DNA from: Clostridiales bacterium
Lineage (GTDB): Bacteria > Bacillota > Clostridia > Oscillospirales > Oscillospiraceae
Reading direction: 5' to 3'
Length of the DNA: 23,182 nt
NCBI GenBank assembly: GCA_004557075.1
Contig: SFEX01000027.1
Span: 1 to 23,182 of the forward strand
In this document: piece after piece, positions 1 to 7,778 of the stretch
How the letters are laid out: each line of letters starts with the position of its first letter
Position numbering within the stretch: the first letter of the stretch is position 1
Notes under the pieces: model-generated
What the model saw: only the letters and a program-made list of their open reading frames with translations
Told to the model about the DNA's origin: nothing
Database searches by the model: none
Position numbers and translations under genes: made by a program

Positions 1-134
1 TGTGCATACGGGCAAGCTTATTCATCGCAAAATTTCAAGACTGTAAGTTGTATACAATCATCTTGCACTCCTGTATACCTTCTTCCTATTGACACAATGC
101 TCGCCCCTACAATTATTGCACGAGTGCAAACTTG
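1..134. other. Intergenic start of window, repeat fragments, no gene seen
   Basis: No coding region with a ribosome binding site was found here. At 97-111 lies ATGCTCGCCCCTACA, the exact reverse complement of a 15-mer at 1521-1535, so a member of a dispersed repeat is present. At 116-129 there is a short palindrome, TTGCAC-GA-GTGCAA. TTGCACTC also occurs at 63-70 and 1430-1437. The stretch is best read as intergenic repeat debris downstream of the LysR gene. Confidence 0.5.
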
Positions 135-167
135 AAAAAAGCAGCCCTCAAAAAAGGGCTGCTTTTT
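135..167 (-). terminator. Rho-independent terminator after the LysR gene
   Basis: A hairpin with stem AGCAGCCC / GGGCTGCT and a loop of mostly A sits between A-run and T-run flanks, directly beyond the stop codon of the minus-strand LysR gene. The flanks are symmetrical, so it could work in both directions. Confidence 0.85.
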
Positions 168-173
168 AATGTG

Positions 174-1067
174 TCAATTATCAGGGTAGTTGCTGAAAAA
201 CTCCAGCACGATCTGGATGAATTTCTCCGTCGCGGGCGAGGGCTTTCGACCCTTTTTGACGGCGATGGCAATATCGCGGTACTGCGGCGGGTCAAACTCC
301 TTCAGGCAGACGTCAAAGGGCATACGGTGGGTCACAAGCTCCGACAGTATCGAAACGCCAAGACCGCTTTCGACCATTGCCATGATGGAGTAGTCGTCGT
401 TAACGTCGCAGTATGCGCTTATTGGCCGGTCGAGCTTTGAATTGAGCAGCGTGAATATCTTGGAGACTTCATTGTTGGCCTCGTCGGTGAGCTTTATTAT
501 GCGCTCCTGACTGAGCTGCTGGAGCGGGTAGGATTTTGCATCCGTCAGCGGGTGGTCAGGCGGCAGAACAGCCAACATCCTGTCGCGCATGAGCACGGTG
601 ACGTCAAGCTCGGGCGAAAACGGCGCGCATATAAAGCCGCAGTCTATTACGCCCGCGCACAGCGCCTCCTCGGTGTCGCTGTATTCCATGTTCTGGAGCT
701 GGAAAATAATATCCGGATAGCGGTCGACGAAGGTCTTGAGTATAGGCGGCAGGCACTGCGTTGAGACGCTTGCGCAGGAGCCGATGCGGATGAAGCCCGT
801 CTCCAGCCCTTTCAGCGCGTTTGCCTGCTCCTGAAGCACATCATAGTGAGAGCACAGATCCCGGATATACGGCAGCAGCATAAGCCCGTCGGAGGAGAGC
901 GCCAGCCCGCCGCGGCTTCTGCGCAGCAGGTTCAGGTTCCATTCATCCTCAAGGTCGGCTATCATGCGGCTGACGGCCGACTGCGTATAGCCCATCGCTT
1001 CGGCGGCCTTTGTTATGCTGCCAAGCTCCGCGACCTTTGAAAATGCCTGATATTTATGAATGGACAT
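174..1067 (-). CDS. LysR family transcriptional regulator
   Basis: DNA-binding transcription factor of about 297 residues, the usual LysR length. The N-terminal winged helix-turn-helix (about residues 1-60) carries the typical pattern FSKVAELGSITKAAEAMGYTQ followed by SAVSRMIADLE. The rest is a periplasmic-binding-like effector domain that would sense a small molecule, with FIRIGSCASVSTQ opening the first lobe. The ATG at 1065-1067 is preferred because GAGGAG lies at 1079-1084. An in-frame GTG at 1077-1079 overlaps that Shine-Dalgarno and is less likely. LysR proteins often control a divergent neighbour. Here no divergent protein gene exists, only a candidate small RNA from about 1249, so the target is unknown. 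Three copies of TCATGTAA around its promoter are possible binding sites. Family call is firm; the ligand cannot be told. Confidence 0.93.
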   Translation of the reverse strand: MSIHKYQAFSKVAELGSITKAAEAMGYTQSAVSRMIADLEDEWNLNLLRRSRGGLALSSDGLMLLPYIRDLCSHYDVLQEQANALKGLETGFIRIGSCASVSTQCLPPILKTFVDRYPDIIFQLQNMEYSDTEEALCAGVIDCGFICAPFSPELDVTVLMRDRMLAVLPPDHPLTDAKSYPLQQLSQERIIKLTDEANNEVSKIFTLLNSKLDRPISAYCDVNDDYSIMAMVESGLGVSILSELVTHRMPFDVCLKEFDPPQYRDIAIAVKKGRKPSPATEKFIQIVLEFFSNYPDN

Positions 1068-1082
1068 AGTATTTATCACTCC

Positions 1083-1207
1083 TCATGTAATTCCAAATGC
1101 GAATGCAATACGGAAAATGAATGCTGTTCAATCATATTATATACCGCTGCGGCCGCTAAAGCAAGAAAAAATGTTGCATTCCAAGAAATCATGTAAATCA
1201 TGTAATT
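1083..1207. promoter_or_regulatory. Candidate operator: three TCATGTAA copies
   Basis: TCATGTAA occurs at 1083-1090, 1189-1196 and 1198-1205, the last two as a 9-nt-spaced tandem pair. The first and third extend to TCATGTAATT. They bracket the LysR promoter and lie just upstream of the -35 of a divergent plus-strand promoter. This is where a LysR protein would normally bind. The role is inferred from position only. Confidence 0.35.
1136..1164 (-). promoter_or_regulatory. Promoter of the LysR gene
   Basis: On the minus strand TTGCTT and a perfect TATAAT are 17 nt apart (-35 at 1159-1164, -10 at 1136-1141). This gives a leader of roughly 60 nt before the LysR ATG. Confidence 0.6.
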
Positions 1208-1214
1208 TATTCGC

Positions 1215-1243
1215 TTGCACAATGAGATACGGCATTATATATT
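1215..1243 (+). promoter_or_regulatory. Promoter of the candidate small RNA
   Basis: TTGCAC (1215-1220) and TATATT (1238-1243) with a 17-nt spacer, on the opposite strand to the LysR promoter. It is followed within 120 nt by a strong terminator and no convincing ORF. Confidence 0.5.
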
Positions 1244-1248
1244 ATGAG

Positions 1249-1360
1249 CGGAAATGCAAATGAACGTTTTTTTGACGAAAATCTTTGCATTATCCGTTCT
1301 TTCTCCCTTGTTAACTCCCGAAAAAACCGCGCGCCGTAACCGACCGGCGCGCGGTTTTTT
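1249..1360 (+). ncRNA. Candidate structured small RNA, about 110 nt
   Basis: No protein gene fits between the promoter at 1215-1243 and the terminator at 1321-1360. The predicted transcript starts with CGGA-AATGCAAA (1249-1260), which pairs with TTTGCATT-A-TCCG (1284-1296): 12 base pairs broken by one bulged A. It ends with a perfect 15-bp terminator stem. A defined promoter, a long-range helix and a terminator within about 150 bp are the signature of an independent small RNA gene. I do not recognise the family. It may be controlled by the divergent LysR protein. An alternative is the leader and terminator of a lost gene. Confidence 0.45.
1321..1360 (+). terminator. Strong rho-independent terminator
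   Basis: AAAAAACCGCGCGCC (1321-1335) pairs perfectly with GGCGCGCGGTTTTTT (1346-1360) around a 10-nt loop. It ends the candidate small RNA and is symmetrical enough to work in both directions. Confidence 0.85.
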
Positions 1361-1399
1361 AATCCGTTTTTCAATTTTCAATATTCTTTATTGCGTCAG

Positions 1400-1716
1400 C
1401 CCGACCGGTGAGGTTTCAACTAATCTATATTGCACTCGCGCTTTTAAGTAGTGTAAATATAATTTTCGGAGGCAATCATTTGGTTGCCTCCATTGTATTT
1501 GTGTGCACTAATTCAACAGTTGTAGGGGCGAGCATCGCTCGTCCGCTCCTCGCCGGAGGGGCAATTCGTTGCTGCGCTTCGACTAATCTCTATTTCCGGT
1601 GCCCGACCAGAGACACTGGCAGTAGTACCTTTTGCACCCGCGTTCTAAATTAGCGCGCTCAAGCCTTCCCCTTGAGGGGAAGGTGGGTCGCCGCCTGCGG
1701 CGAGCCGGATGAGGTG
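1400..1716. repeat. Cluster of dispersed palindromic repeats
   Basis: No gene is visible. Elements in order: a hairpin GGAGGCAA / TTGCCTCC (1468-1491); TGTAGGGGCGAGCAT with its imperfect palindrome GGGCGAGC / GCTCGTCC (1521-1545), inverted copy at 97-111; a hairpin CCTTCCCC-TTGA-GGGGAAGG (1664-1683) followed by TCGCCGC-CT-GCGGCGA (1688-1703) and CCGGATGAGGTG. The last composite looks like an intergenic repeat I associate with gut Clostridia genomes (recollection, not a search). The motifs ACTAATCT-TATT and TTGCAC-CGCG occur twice each (around 1418-1440 and 1581-1645), suggesting two diverged copies of a longer unit. Confidence 0.6.
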
Positions 1717-1790
1717 TAAAGCATAAGATGTGTATAATAGTCAAATAATTAACATTACAAACAGTCATACTATACATTAATTTTATTCGC

Positions 1791-1819
1791 TTGCTATTTT
1801 AACAACGGCGTAGTATTAT
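1791..1819 (+). promoter_or_regulatory. Promoter of the small membrane protein gene
   Basis: TTGCTA (1791-1796) and TATTAT (1814-1819), spacer 17 nt. A 6-bp palindrome, TATCAC-AAG-GTGATA (1822-1836), covers the expected transcription start and could be an operator. Confidence 0.55.
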
Positions 1820-1878
1820 AATATCACAAGGTGATAAAAAATTAACAATATCAAATAATCATAAAAGGAGACATTAAA

Positions 1879-2064
1879 ATGAATTACGAAGTAAAAAATT
1901 TCATTGAGAAGATCGTGTTTACGGTTATCGCGTTTGCGGCGCTGTGCCTGTTCTGCTTCGATATCATGGGCGCTGCTGCTCAGCCCCTGAGTTTCCTTGC
2001 ACTGCTGTTCCCCATCGTAGGCGTTATACTTTACATCATCCCGACTCCCGATTTCACTAAATAA
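1879..2064 (+). CDS. Small two-helix membrane protein, function unknown
   Basis: Encodes 61 residues. A charged N-terminus (MNYEVKNFIEK) precedes two hydrophobic stretches, about residues 12-33 and 35-54, split by a short AAAQPL turn, so it should be a helical hairpin in the membrane with a short KPDFTK-like polar tail. The Shine-Dalgarno AAAGGAG ends 8 nt before the ATG, the promoter at 1791 is good and a strong terminator follows, so it is a complete single-gene transcription unit and very likely real. I do not recognise a family. Its separate control and size are compatible with a stress-related membrane peptide, but nothing shows this. Confidence 0.75.
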   Translation: MNYEVKNFIEKIVFTVIAFAALCLFCFDIMGAAAQPLSFLALLFPIVGVILYIIPTPDFTK

Positions 2065-2111
2065 ACCACTCCTATTCCTATTCCTATTTCTCTCTATTTT
2101 AATGCACAAGC

Positions 2112-2149
2112 GAAAACACCCATGCAGAGCAATCTGCATGGGTGTTTTC
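2112..2149. terminator. Bidirectional terminator between small membrane gene and nadE
   Basis: A perfect 16-bp stem, GAAAACACCCATGCAG (2112-2127) with CTGCATGGGTGTTTTC (2134-2149), around a 6-nt loop. It lies between convergent genes, with T-rich ends on both strands, and so can end the small plus-strand gene and the minus-strand glyQS-ltaS-nadE operon. Confidence 0.85.
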
Positions 2150-2163
2150 TATTTGGAACAATA

Positions 2164-4062
2164 TCACTCGACCTCGTCGATGGAAGCCATGAACAGGCTG
2201 TTCTCGGCGTCGGAGGGGATGAGGAAGCCGTTTCTGGGCGAGACGGAGAATCCTTCGACCGCGGGGCCGTCCATGAGGCAGCTACGCTTAAACTGCTGGC
2301 TGAAGTAGCGCTTGCAGTAGCTGCGAAGCCACTTGATAAGCTCTGCGTCTGAAAATTCGTCGCCGTAGGCGGCCTTTGCAATGCGCAGTGTCTTGGCGGG
2401 GGAGAAGCCGCAGATCATCATCTTGTGGGTGAAGAAATCCTGCAGGCTGTAGGAGCCGACGTTCTCCTCGCTCTTCTGCTCAATCTGGTCGTCGTGGATG
2501 GGCAGCAGCTCGGGCGTGACGGGGCAGTCGAGAACGTCCCACAGCGCGTCGGCGAGAACCTTATCCTCAGTGTGCTGGGCGATATAGCGTACAGCGGCGC
2601 GAACCTGAGTTTTGGTAAGCCCCATATTCACGTCGTACATGCTGGTGTGGTCGCCGTTGTAGGTGCACCAGCCGTCAACGAACTCGCTCAGATCCTCGGT
2701 GCCGACGTCAAGGCCGTTGACCTTGTTGGCGATGTCCATGAGCACCTGCGTGCGCTCGCGCGCCTGGGCGTTTTCAAAGGCGATGGAGTAGTCATCGTGG
2801 GCGTGGCCGATATCGTCAAAATGCTTGTACACGCTCTCGCCGATGTCGATAACGCGAACCTCCGCGCCGACCTGCTCGGCAACGATGATGGCATTGGACT
2901 TGGTGCGGGAAGAGGTGCCGAAGCAGGGCAGGGTGCAGGCGACGACGTTTGTCGAGGGCAGACCCATGCGCTTGACGGCCTCGGCGCAGATCATAACGGT
3001 GAGGGTGGAATCTACGCCGCCGGATATACCGACAACGCAATGGTCGAGTCCGGCGTAGGTCATGCGCTTTACGAGGCCGGAAATCTGGATATCCATCATG
3101 CGGCGGCAGTAGTTGGCCATGTCCTTTTCGTACTCGGGCAGATGCGGCAGCTTGCGGTAGTGGCGTGTAAGCTCAGTCTCGCAAAGCTCATTGCCCCAGA
3201 TAAACTCGGTATGGCTGTACTTATACTCGCTTCTGCCGAATTTGCCGGTGGGACGGCGGAGGTTTTCGAGATACTCAACGTCGATCTCAGAGATGACCAT
3301 GCAGTTTTCGCACTCGTCGGAGGCGAGCAACTCGCCGTTTTCGGCGATGAGGCACAGACCGGAGAACACATTGTCAGTGGAGCTTTCGCCCTTGCCGGGA
3401 GCGGCGAGGATGAAGCCGCACTTGAGGTGCTTGGAGCGGTACTTTGCCGACTCCGTAGCCTCAGTGGTGGAGCTGACGGTGGCGGGGAAGGATGCAAGGC
3501 TTGCTATAACGGTCGCGCCCGCCAGAGCGTGACGAGCTGCGGGGGAGTCAATAGCGTCCGCGTCGCCGCCCAGCTCAACGCCCACGGTAAGACCGGGGAG
3601 GACGCTGCTCGTGAAGAGAAGCTCCGTGTCTAAATACGCGTCGAACTTGCCGCAAACGGAAGCTTCGCCGCCCTCGTCGTCAGCGGGGGCAAACATCGTG
3701 CCGCCGACCTCGCTGCGGGGTACGAGACCGAGCAGTTCGCCGTCGGAGATAACGGCAGCGCAGCTATACAGCGCGCCGCCTCTCGGCGCATAGGGGAGGC
3801 CGACTATCGCGAGCATATCCATGCCGGCTGTCGCCTCGATGACCTTGCAGAGAGCCTTCTCCGCACCGCGGAGAATAACGCTGTGACCTATGAGGTCATA
3901 GCAGGAGGCGCCCGTCAGGGTAAGCTCGGGGAAAACGATGAGCTTTGCACCCTTGGAGTGCGCATCCTTGATGCATTCTATCACCCGATCCGCATTGTAG
4001 TCCGTGTCGGCTACTTTTATCATCGGGGAAGCTGCTGCAACTTTAATAAATCCGTCTTTCAT
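2164..4062 (-). CDS. nadE: NAD+ synthase, two-domain type with degenerate glutaminase site
   Basis: Last step of NAD synthesis: amidation of deamido-NAD using ATP. About 632 residues in the two-domain arrangement: nitrilase-like glutaminase (about 1-270), then the ATP-pyrophosphatase synthetase domain with SGGVDS at about 347-352. The synthetase half looks intact. In the glutaminase half FPEL keeps the catalytic Glu (about residue 46). The catalytic Lys of the usual VPK motif is Arg (VPRSE, codon 3715-3717), and the Cys of the usual EICED motif is Gly (VELGGD, codon 3568-3570). Flanking residues align well, for example LAGATVIA, so this is substitution and not frameshift. Inference: it cannot use glutamine itself and relies on free ammonia or a partner. 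Start: ATG 4062 gives the usual MKDGFIKVA opening; GTG at 4071 is possible. Last gene of the glyQS operon. Confidence 0.95.
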   Translation of the reverse strand: MKDGFIKVAAASPMIKVADTDYNADRVIECIKDAHSKGAKLIVFPELTLTGASCYDLIGHSVILRGAEKALCKVIEATAGMDMLAIVGLPYAPRGGALYSCAAVISDGELLGLVPRSEVGGTMFAPADDEGGEASVCGKFDAYLDTELLFTSSVLPGLTVGVELGGDADAIDSPAARHALAGATVIASLASFPATVSSTTEATESAKYRSKHLKCGFILAAPGKGESSTDNVFSGLCLIAENGELLASDECENCMVISEIDVEYLENLRRPTGKFGRSEYKYSHTEFIWGNELCETELTRHYRKLPHLPEYEKDMANYCRRMMDIQISGLVKRMTYAGLDHCVVGISGGVDSTLTVMICAEAVKRMGLPSTNVVACTLPCFGTSSRTKSNAIIVAEQVGAEVRVIDIGESVYKHFDDIGHAHDDYSIAFENAQARERTQVLMDIANKVNGLDVGTEDLSEFVDGWCTYNGDHTSMYDVNMGLTKTQVRAAVRYIAQHTEDKVLADALWDVLDCPVTPELLPIHDDQIEQKSEENVGSYSLQDFFTHKMMICGFSPAKTLRIAKAAYGDEFSDAELIKWLRSYCKRYFSQQFKRSCLMDGPAVEGFSVSPRNGFLIPSDAENSLFMASIDEVE

Positions 4063-4078
4063 TTTTTTCACTCATTTC

Positions 4079-4411
4079 TCAGTTTTTTTGTATATCAAAC
4101 AATTCTTTGCCGTAATAGTGGGTTATTATTCCTGAGCTTTCGTCGTAAGCGGCCTCACTTATGATGATAGTAAGCTTATCGCCGCTGACAAAGCAGTCCT
4201 CAATGCCCTCAAGCTGCGGGAACATATTCTCTTCAAGCTCCTGCTCAAGCTCGTCCAGGTGCGTCGAGTAATACTCGGTTGTCTGGGGCTTGACATAGCC
4301 GTCAAGCGGGGCCTTGGCCGTGAAGCAGAAGATAAGGAATATAACGAAAAGCAGAAGAAACAATGCACAGCCTACCGGCTTTAGCATTTTAACGAAATCC
4401 TGACCTGCCAT
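4079..4411 (-). CDS. Hypothetical membrane-anchored protein, 110 aa
   Basis: One N-terminal transmembrane helix (about residues 11-31, ALFLLLFVIFLIFCF) after a short positive segment, then an acidic domain of about 75 residues, probably outside the cell, containing ELEQELEENMFPQLEGIEDC and a beta-rich end. I do not recognise the family. It begins 3 nt after the LTA synthase stop, with AAAGGAT overlapping that stop, and is followed closely by nadE, so it is co-translated with the LTA synthase. Position suggests an envelope role or an accessory to the LTA synthase, which is inference only. Confidence 0.8.
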   Translation of the reverse strand: MAGQDFVKMLKPVGCALFLLLFVIFLIFCFTAKAPLDGYVKPQTTEYYSTHLDELEQELEENMFPQLEGIEDCFVSGDKLTIIISEAAYDESSGIITHYYGKELFDIQKN

Positions 4412-4414
4412 GGC

Positions 4415-6268
4415 TTATCCTTTCGCCGAAACGCGGTAATAATAGTTTTTGAGTATTGCCTGACATACCTGACGGCGAAGGGCAATATCCTCGTCTATCG
4501 AGCGCTGATATTCATCGCCCGCGCTTGATGCTGCGCGATAGGTCTCGCCGTCAAACCACGCTCCGTCGGTGAAGAATACATATCCGCCGTCCTCGGAAAA
4601 AGCGTCGGAACCCATATACATACGGTAGTCGGTATCAAGACCGAATAGGTTTGCAAGAGTTGGCAAGATATCAACGCTGGAGGTGACCTTGCTGACACTG
4701 CATGGCTCGACATCCGAAGAATAAATAAAGAAATCAGTATGAGCCAGCATATTGTAATTTTCGACGCCCTTTATCTCGCAGTTGAGCTTGTCGTCGAGCA
4801 TATAGTAGTTGTAGTGGTCGGCATAAAATACCAAAACAGTATCGTCAAGTAGACCGTCCCGATACAGCCTGTCCATGAGAAGCCCGATGAATTCATCGGT
4901 TTCCATGGCGTGGGATACAGCGTGTACATAGTTATATTCCGTGCGCTTTGCGATGGCTTCAGCAGCCTCTCCGTGACGCAGGTAAGAGGCGGTTTTATCA
5001 TTATACGGGCCGTGACCCGAAATGGTTATGATAAAGTCGAAGAATTTATCCGGCGCTGTCATATTCTCATAGCCGTTCATAAGCTGTGTGTCCAGCATAT
5101 AATCGCTCATCTTCATATCGGAACCAGCATGGTATTTCTCATAACCGAGAGCCTGATGGATGCTGCCGCGATTATAAATATTGCCCTCGCTTCCGTGGAA
5201 GGAGTTGGAGCTGTAGTCGGCCTTGGAGAACAGATTAGCAATGGAGTACGAATAGTCGTTTCGGGTGTATACCGAGGTGGAAGTGCCGGTTTCGGCGGGA
5301 AACAGTCCAGTGTTTGCCATAAATTCCGTATTGAAAGTACCTGCGGTTATATAGGCGGGGGTGTAGTGATTTTCAAACACCATGCTCTCCTGCTTTATGG
5401 CGTAAAGCTTGGGCATATGCTCTGGACATAGCTCCCATGTGTCGATAGCCTCGAGCTGAATGAGGATGAGGTTCTTGCCCTCAAAAATCCCGCTCATCTC
5501 ATTTTTTTCGTGCTGATCACGGCTTTCAACATAGTTGTCGATAAAGCGAATATCGTCGGGGTCGGCGTGCTGGAAAATGCCAAGCGTCATGTACAAATCT
5601 CGGAAGGCGTATTCATAAATACCGGAGACGAGCATGGACTGCTTTTTGTCGCTGAAGGTCTCATATATTTCCGACGGAGAGTAAGCTCCGTCCCAAATAA
5701 CCACATTATCGGACTTGAGGAAAACATTTTTTGTCGTAAGAGCAAGCCCCAGTCCGAGAATGAACATGACCCCGGCCAAAATGAAATCGCGCTTTGATTT
5801 CCGCCGACCCTTTTCGGGCGCGATAAGAACCGCGAAGATCATAAGTATAAGGCAGACAGCCACAAGCAGTAGGGTGAGCTTACGGATATTCAGGTACGAC
5901 AGATCGAGAAACGCGGCTCCGTCGCCCGCAAACGCAAAATCCTCAAATGAAAAAAAGCGGTTGAACATGTTGAGCATGATGCCGCTGGCAACGACCATGA
6001 GATTGTAGGCCGCAATGCTCAAAAGCATGAATATCTTTTTCAGCACAGGGGGCAGCAGCCATGCTATTGCGGTCAGGATAAGGCACCAGGCAAGGTTAAA
6101 CACCAAGGCGATGTGAGTTTGCTGGGTGAAGCTTGCGAATGAACCGTATATCTTATAAAAGCCTGCCGACAGCAGCGCATAGCTTACAAATGTAAGAGCC
6201 AGATACAGCCATGAGCCGACCTTACTGCTGCGTATGCGGGAAAACAGGCGCTGCTTTTCAACAACCAT
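4415..6268 (-). CDS. LTA synthase family / alkaline phosphatase superfamily membrane protein
   Basis: Membrane-bound phosphoglycerol transferase of the lipoteichoic acid synthase type, polymerising glycerol-phosphate from phosphatidylglycerol on the outer face of the membrane. 617 residues, near the usual 610-650. Five N-terminal hydrophobic segments (about 19-40, 52-71, 77-100, 131-150, 162-178), then an extracellular sulfatase-fold domain from about 265. Expected active-site residues are visible: metal Glu in LIQLEAID (about 273), nucleophile Thr in TAGTFNTEF (about 311), His in SGHG (about 418), Asp-His in YADH (484-485). It overlaps the glyQS stop by one base (TGATG), so translation is coupled. 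The exact polymer is not certain, as several paralogues with different roles exist. No symbol is assigned for that reason. Confidence 0.9.
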   Translation of the reverse strand: MVVEKQRLFSRIRSSKVGSWLYLALTFVSYALLSAGFYKIYGSFASFTQQTHIALVFNLAWCLILTAIAWLLPPVLKKIFMLLSIAAYNLMVVASGIMLNMFNRFFSFEDFAFAGDGAAFLDLSYLNIRKLTLLLVAVCLILMIFAVLIAPEKGRRKSKRDFILAGVMFILGLGLALTTKNVFLKSDNVVIWDGAYSPSEIYETFSDKKQSMLVSGIYEYAFRDLYMTLGIFQHADPDDIRFIDNYVESRDQHEKNEMSGIFEGKNLILIQLEAIDTWELCPEHMPKLYAIKQESMVFENHYTPAYITAGTFNTEFMANTGLFPAETGTSTSVYTRNDYSYSIANLFSKADYSSNSFHGSEGNIYNRGSIHQALGYEKYHAGSDMKMSDYMLDTQLMNGYENMTAPDKFFDFIITISGHGPYNDKTASYLRHGEAAEAIAKRTEYNYVHAVSHAMETDEFIGLLMDRLYRDGLLDDTVLVFYADHYNYYMLDDKLNCEIKGVENYNMLAHTDFFIYSSDVEPCSVSKVTSSVDILPTLANLFGLDTDYRMYMGSDAFSEDGGYVFFTDGAWFDGETYRAASSAGDEYQRSIDEDIALRRQVCQAILKNYYYRVSAKG

Positions 6269-7692
6269 CAGAACTTCACCCGATCTGCGATGTAATCTCT
6301 GACCTCGGAGATGGGGATGCGCACCTGCTGCATGCTGTCGCGCTCGCGGATGGTGACGCAGTGGTCTGCCTCGTCGGTCTCGGTGCCTACGGTGTTGAAG
6401 TCAAAGGTGATGCAGAAGGGCGTGCCGATCTCGTCCTCACGGCGGTAGCGCTTGCCGATGGAGCCTGTTTCATCGTAATCGACCATGAAGTCCTTGGAAA
6501 GCTCGGTGTAAAGCTCCATAGCGGGGCCTGTGAGTATCTCTTTCTTGCTCAGCGGAAGGATAGCGCACTTGAAGGGGGCAAGAGCGGGATGCAGATGCAG
6601 GACGGTGCGGATATCGTCGTTGCCCTTCTTGTCCTGCCCGACGACCTCCTCGTCGTATGCCTCGCAGAGGAAGGCAAGAGCAACGCGGTCGCAGCCGAGT
6701 GAGGGCTCGATGACGTAGGGAACATAGTGCTCGCCGGAATCCTGATCGAAGTAGGTCAGATCCTTGCCGGAGGCCTCCTGATGACGGCCAAGGTCGTAAT
6801 CGGTGCGGTCGGCGATGCCCCAAAGCTCGCCCCAGTCGGTGAACGGGAAGGCGTATTCGATATCGGTGGTGGCGCGGGAGTAGAACGCAAGCTCTGCCGG
6901 CTCGTGATCGCGCAGGCGCAGGTTTTCCTCGCTGATGCCGAGGGAGACGAGCCAGTTTTTGCAGAAGTCTTTCCAGTAGGCAAACCACTCAAGGTCGGTG
7001 CCGGGCTTGCAGAAGAACTCACACTCCATCTGCTCAAACTCGCGGGTGCGGAAAGTGAAGTTGCCCGGGGTGATCTCGTTGCGGAAGGCCTTGCCGACCT
7101 GGCAAACGCCGAAAGGCAGCTTTTTGCGGGTGGTGCGCTGGATGTTGGCGAAGTTAACGAAAATGCCCTGTGCGGTCTCGGGACGCAGGTAGCAGGTGCT
7201 GCTCGAGTCCTCGGTAACGCCGATGGCGGTTTTGAACATAAGGTTGAACTTGCGGATGGGGGTAAAATCATGCTTGCCGCAGACGGGGCAGATTATATCC
7301 TCATGCGATGCGATGAACTCGTCCATCTCGTCAAAGCTCATGGCGTCGACATTGACCTCGTGATGCTCCTCGCTTATGAGCTTGTCGGCACGGTGGCGCG
7401 CCTTGCATGCCTTGCAGTCGAGCAGGGGGTCGGAGAAGCTCGATACATGGCCGGTGGTGACCCACGTCTGGGGATTCATTATGATCGCGGCGTCCAGACC
7501 CACGTTATAGGGGCTCTCCTGAACGAACTTCTTGAGCCATGCCTTTTTGACGTTGTTCTTGAACTCAACGCCGAGCGGGCCGTAGTCCCAGGAGTTGGCA
7601 AGGCCGCCGTAGATCTCGCTTCCGGCGTACACGAAGCCGCGGTTTTTGCACAGTGCAACAATTTTGTCCATGGTTTTTTCGCTGTTTTTCAT
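6268..7692 (-). CDS. glyQS: Glycyl-tRNA synthetase, one-chain dimeric type
   Basis: Charges tRNA-Gly with glycine; class II synthetase of the alpha2 type found in eukaryotes, archaea and many Firmicutes, not the two-subunit bacterial form. 474 residues, normal for the type. The N-terminus has the family signature GFVYAGSEIYGGLANSWDYG. A zinc site is suggested by CKACKARH (about 92-99) and CPVCGKHD (about 136-143). Motif 2 is the FRNEITP ... FRTREFEQME region and the C-terminal anticodon-binding domain has CAILPLSKK. It starts with ATG after AAGGA, 7 nt spacing. First gene of the operon glyQS-LTA synthase-110 aa-nadE. No T-box leader was seen in the short upstream region. Confidence 0.97.
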   Translation of the reverse strand: MKNSEKTMDKIVALCKNRGFVYAGSEIYGGLANSWDYGPLGVEFKNNVKKAWLKKFVQESPYNVGLDAAIIMNPQTWVTTGHVSSFSDPLLDCKACKARHRADKLISEEHHEVNVDAMSFDEMDEFIASHEDIICPVCGKHDFTPIRKFNLMFKTAIGVTEDSSSTCYLRPETAQGIFVNFANIQRTTRKKLPFGVCQVGKAFRNEITPGNFTFRTREFEQMECEFFCKPGTDLEWFAYWKDFCKNWLVSLGISEENLRLRDHEPAELAFYSRATTDIEYAFPFTDWGELWGIADRTDYDLGRHQEASGKDLTYFDQDSGEHYVPYVIEPSLGCDRVALAFLCEAYDEEVVGQDKKGNDDIRTVLHLHPALAPFKCAILPLSKKEILTGPAMELYTELSKDFMVDYDETGSIGKRYRREDEIGTPFCITFDFNTVGTETDEADHCVTIRERDSMQQVRIPISEVRDYIADRVKF

Positions 7693-7778
7693 TTCTACAT
7701 CCTTTCCCGAGGCTGGCGTGCCCCGGAGACAAATTTAGCAGATAAAAGCTACATATATTTATTTATCTACAAATTATT

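Noticed and set aside
1254..1451. 65-codon plus-strand ORF over the small RNA
   Set aside because: It reads through the 15-bp terminator hairpin and has no ribosome site.
2425..3633. 402-codon plus-strand ORF
   Set aside because: It lies fully antisense to nadE, whose motifs are clear; open only because of the GC-rich codon pattern of the opposite strand.
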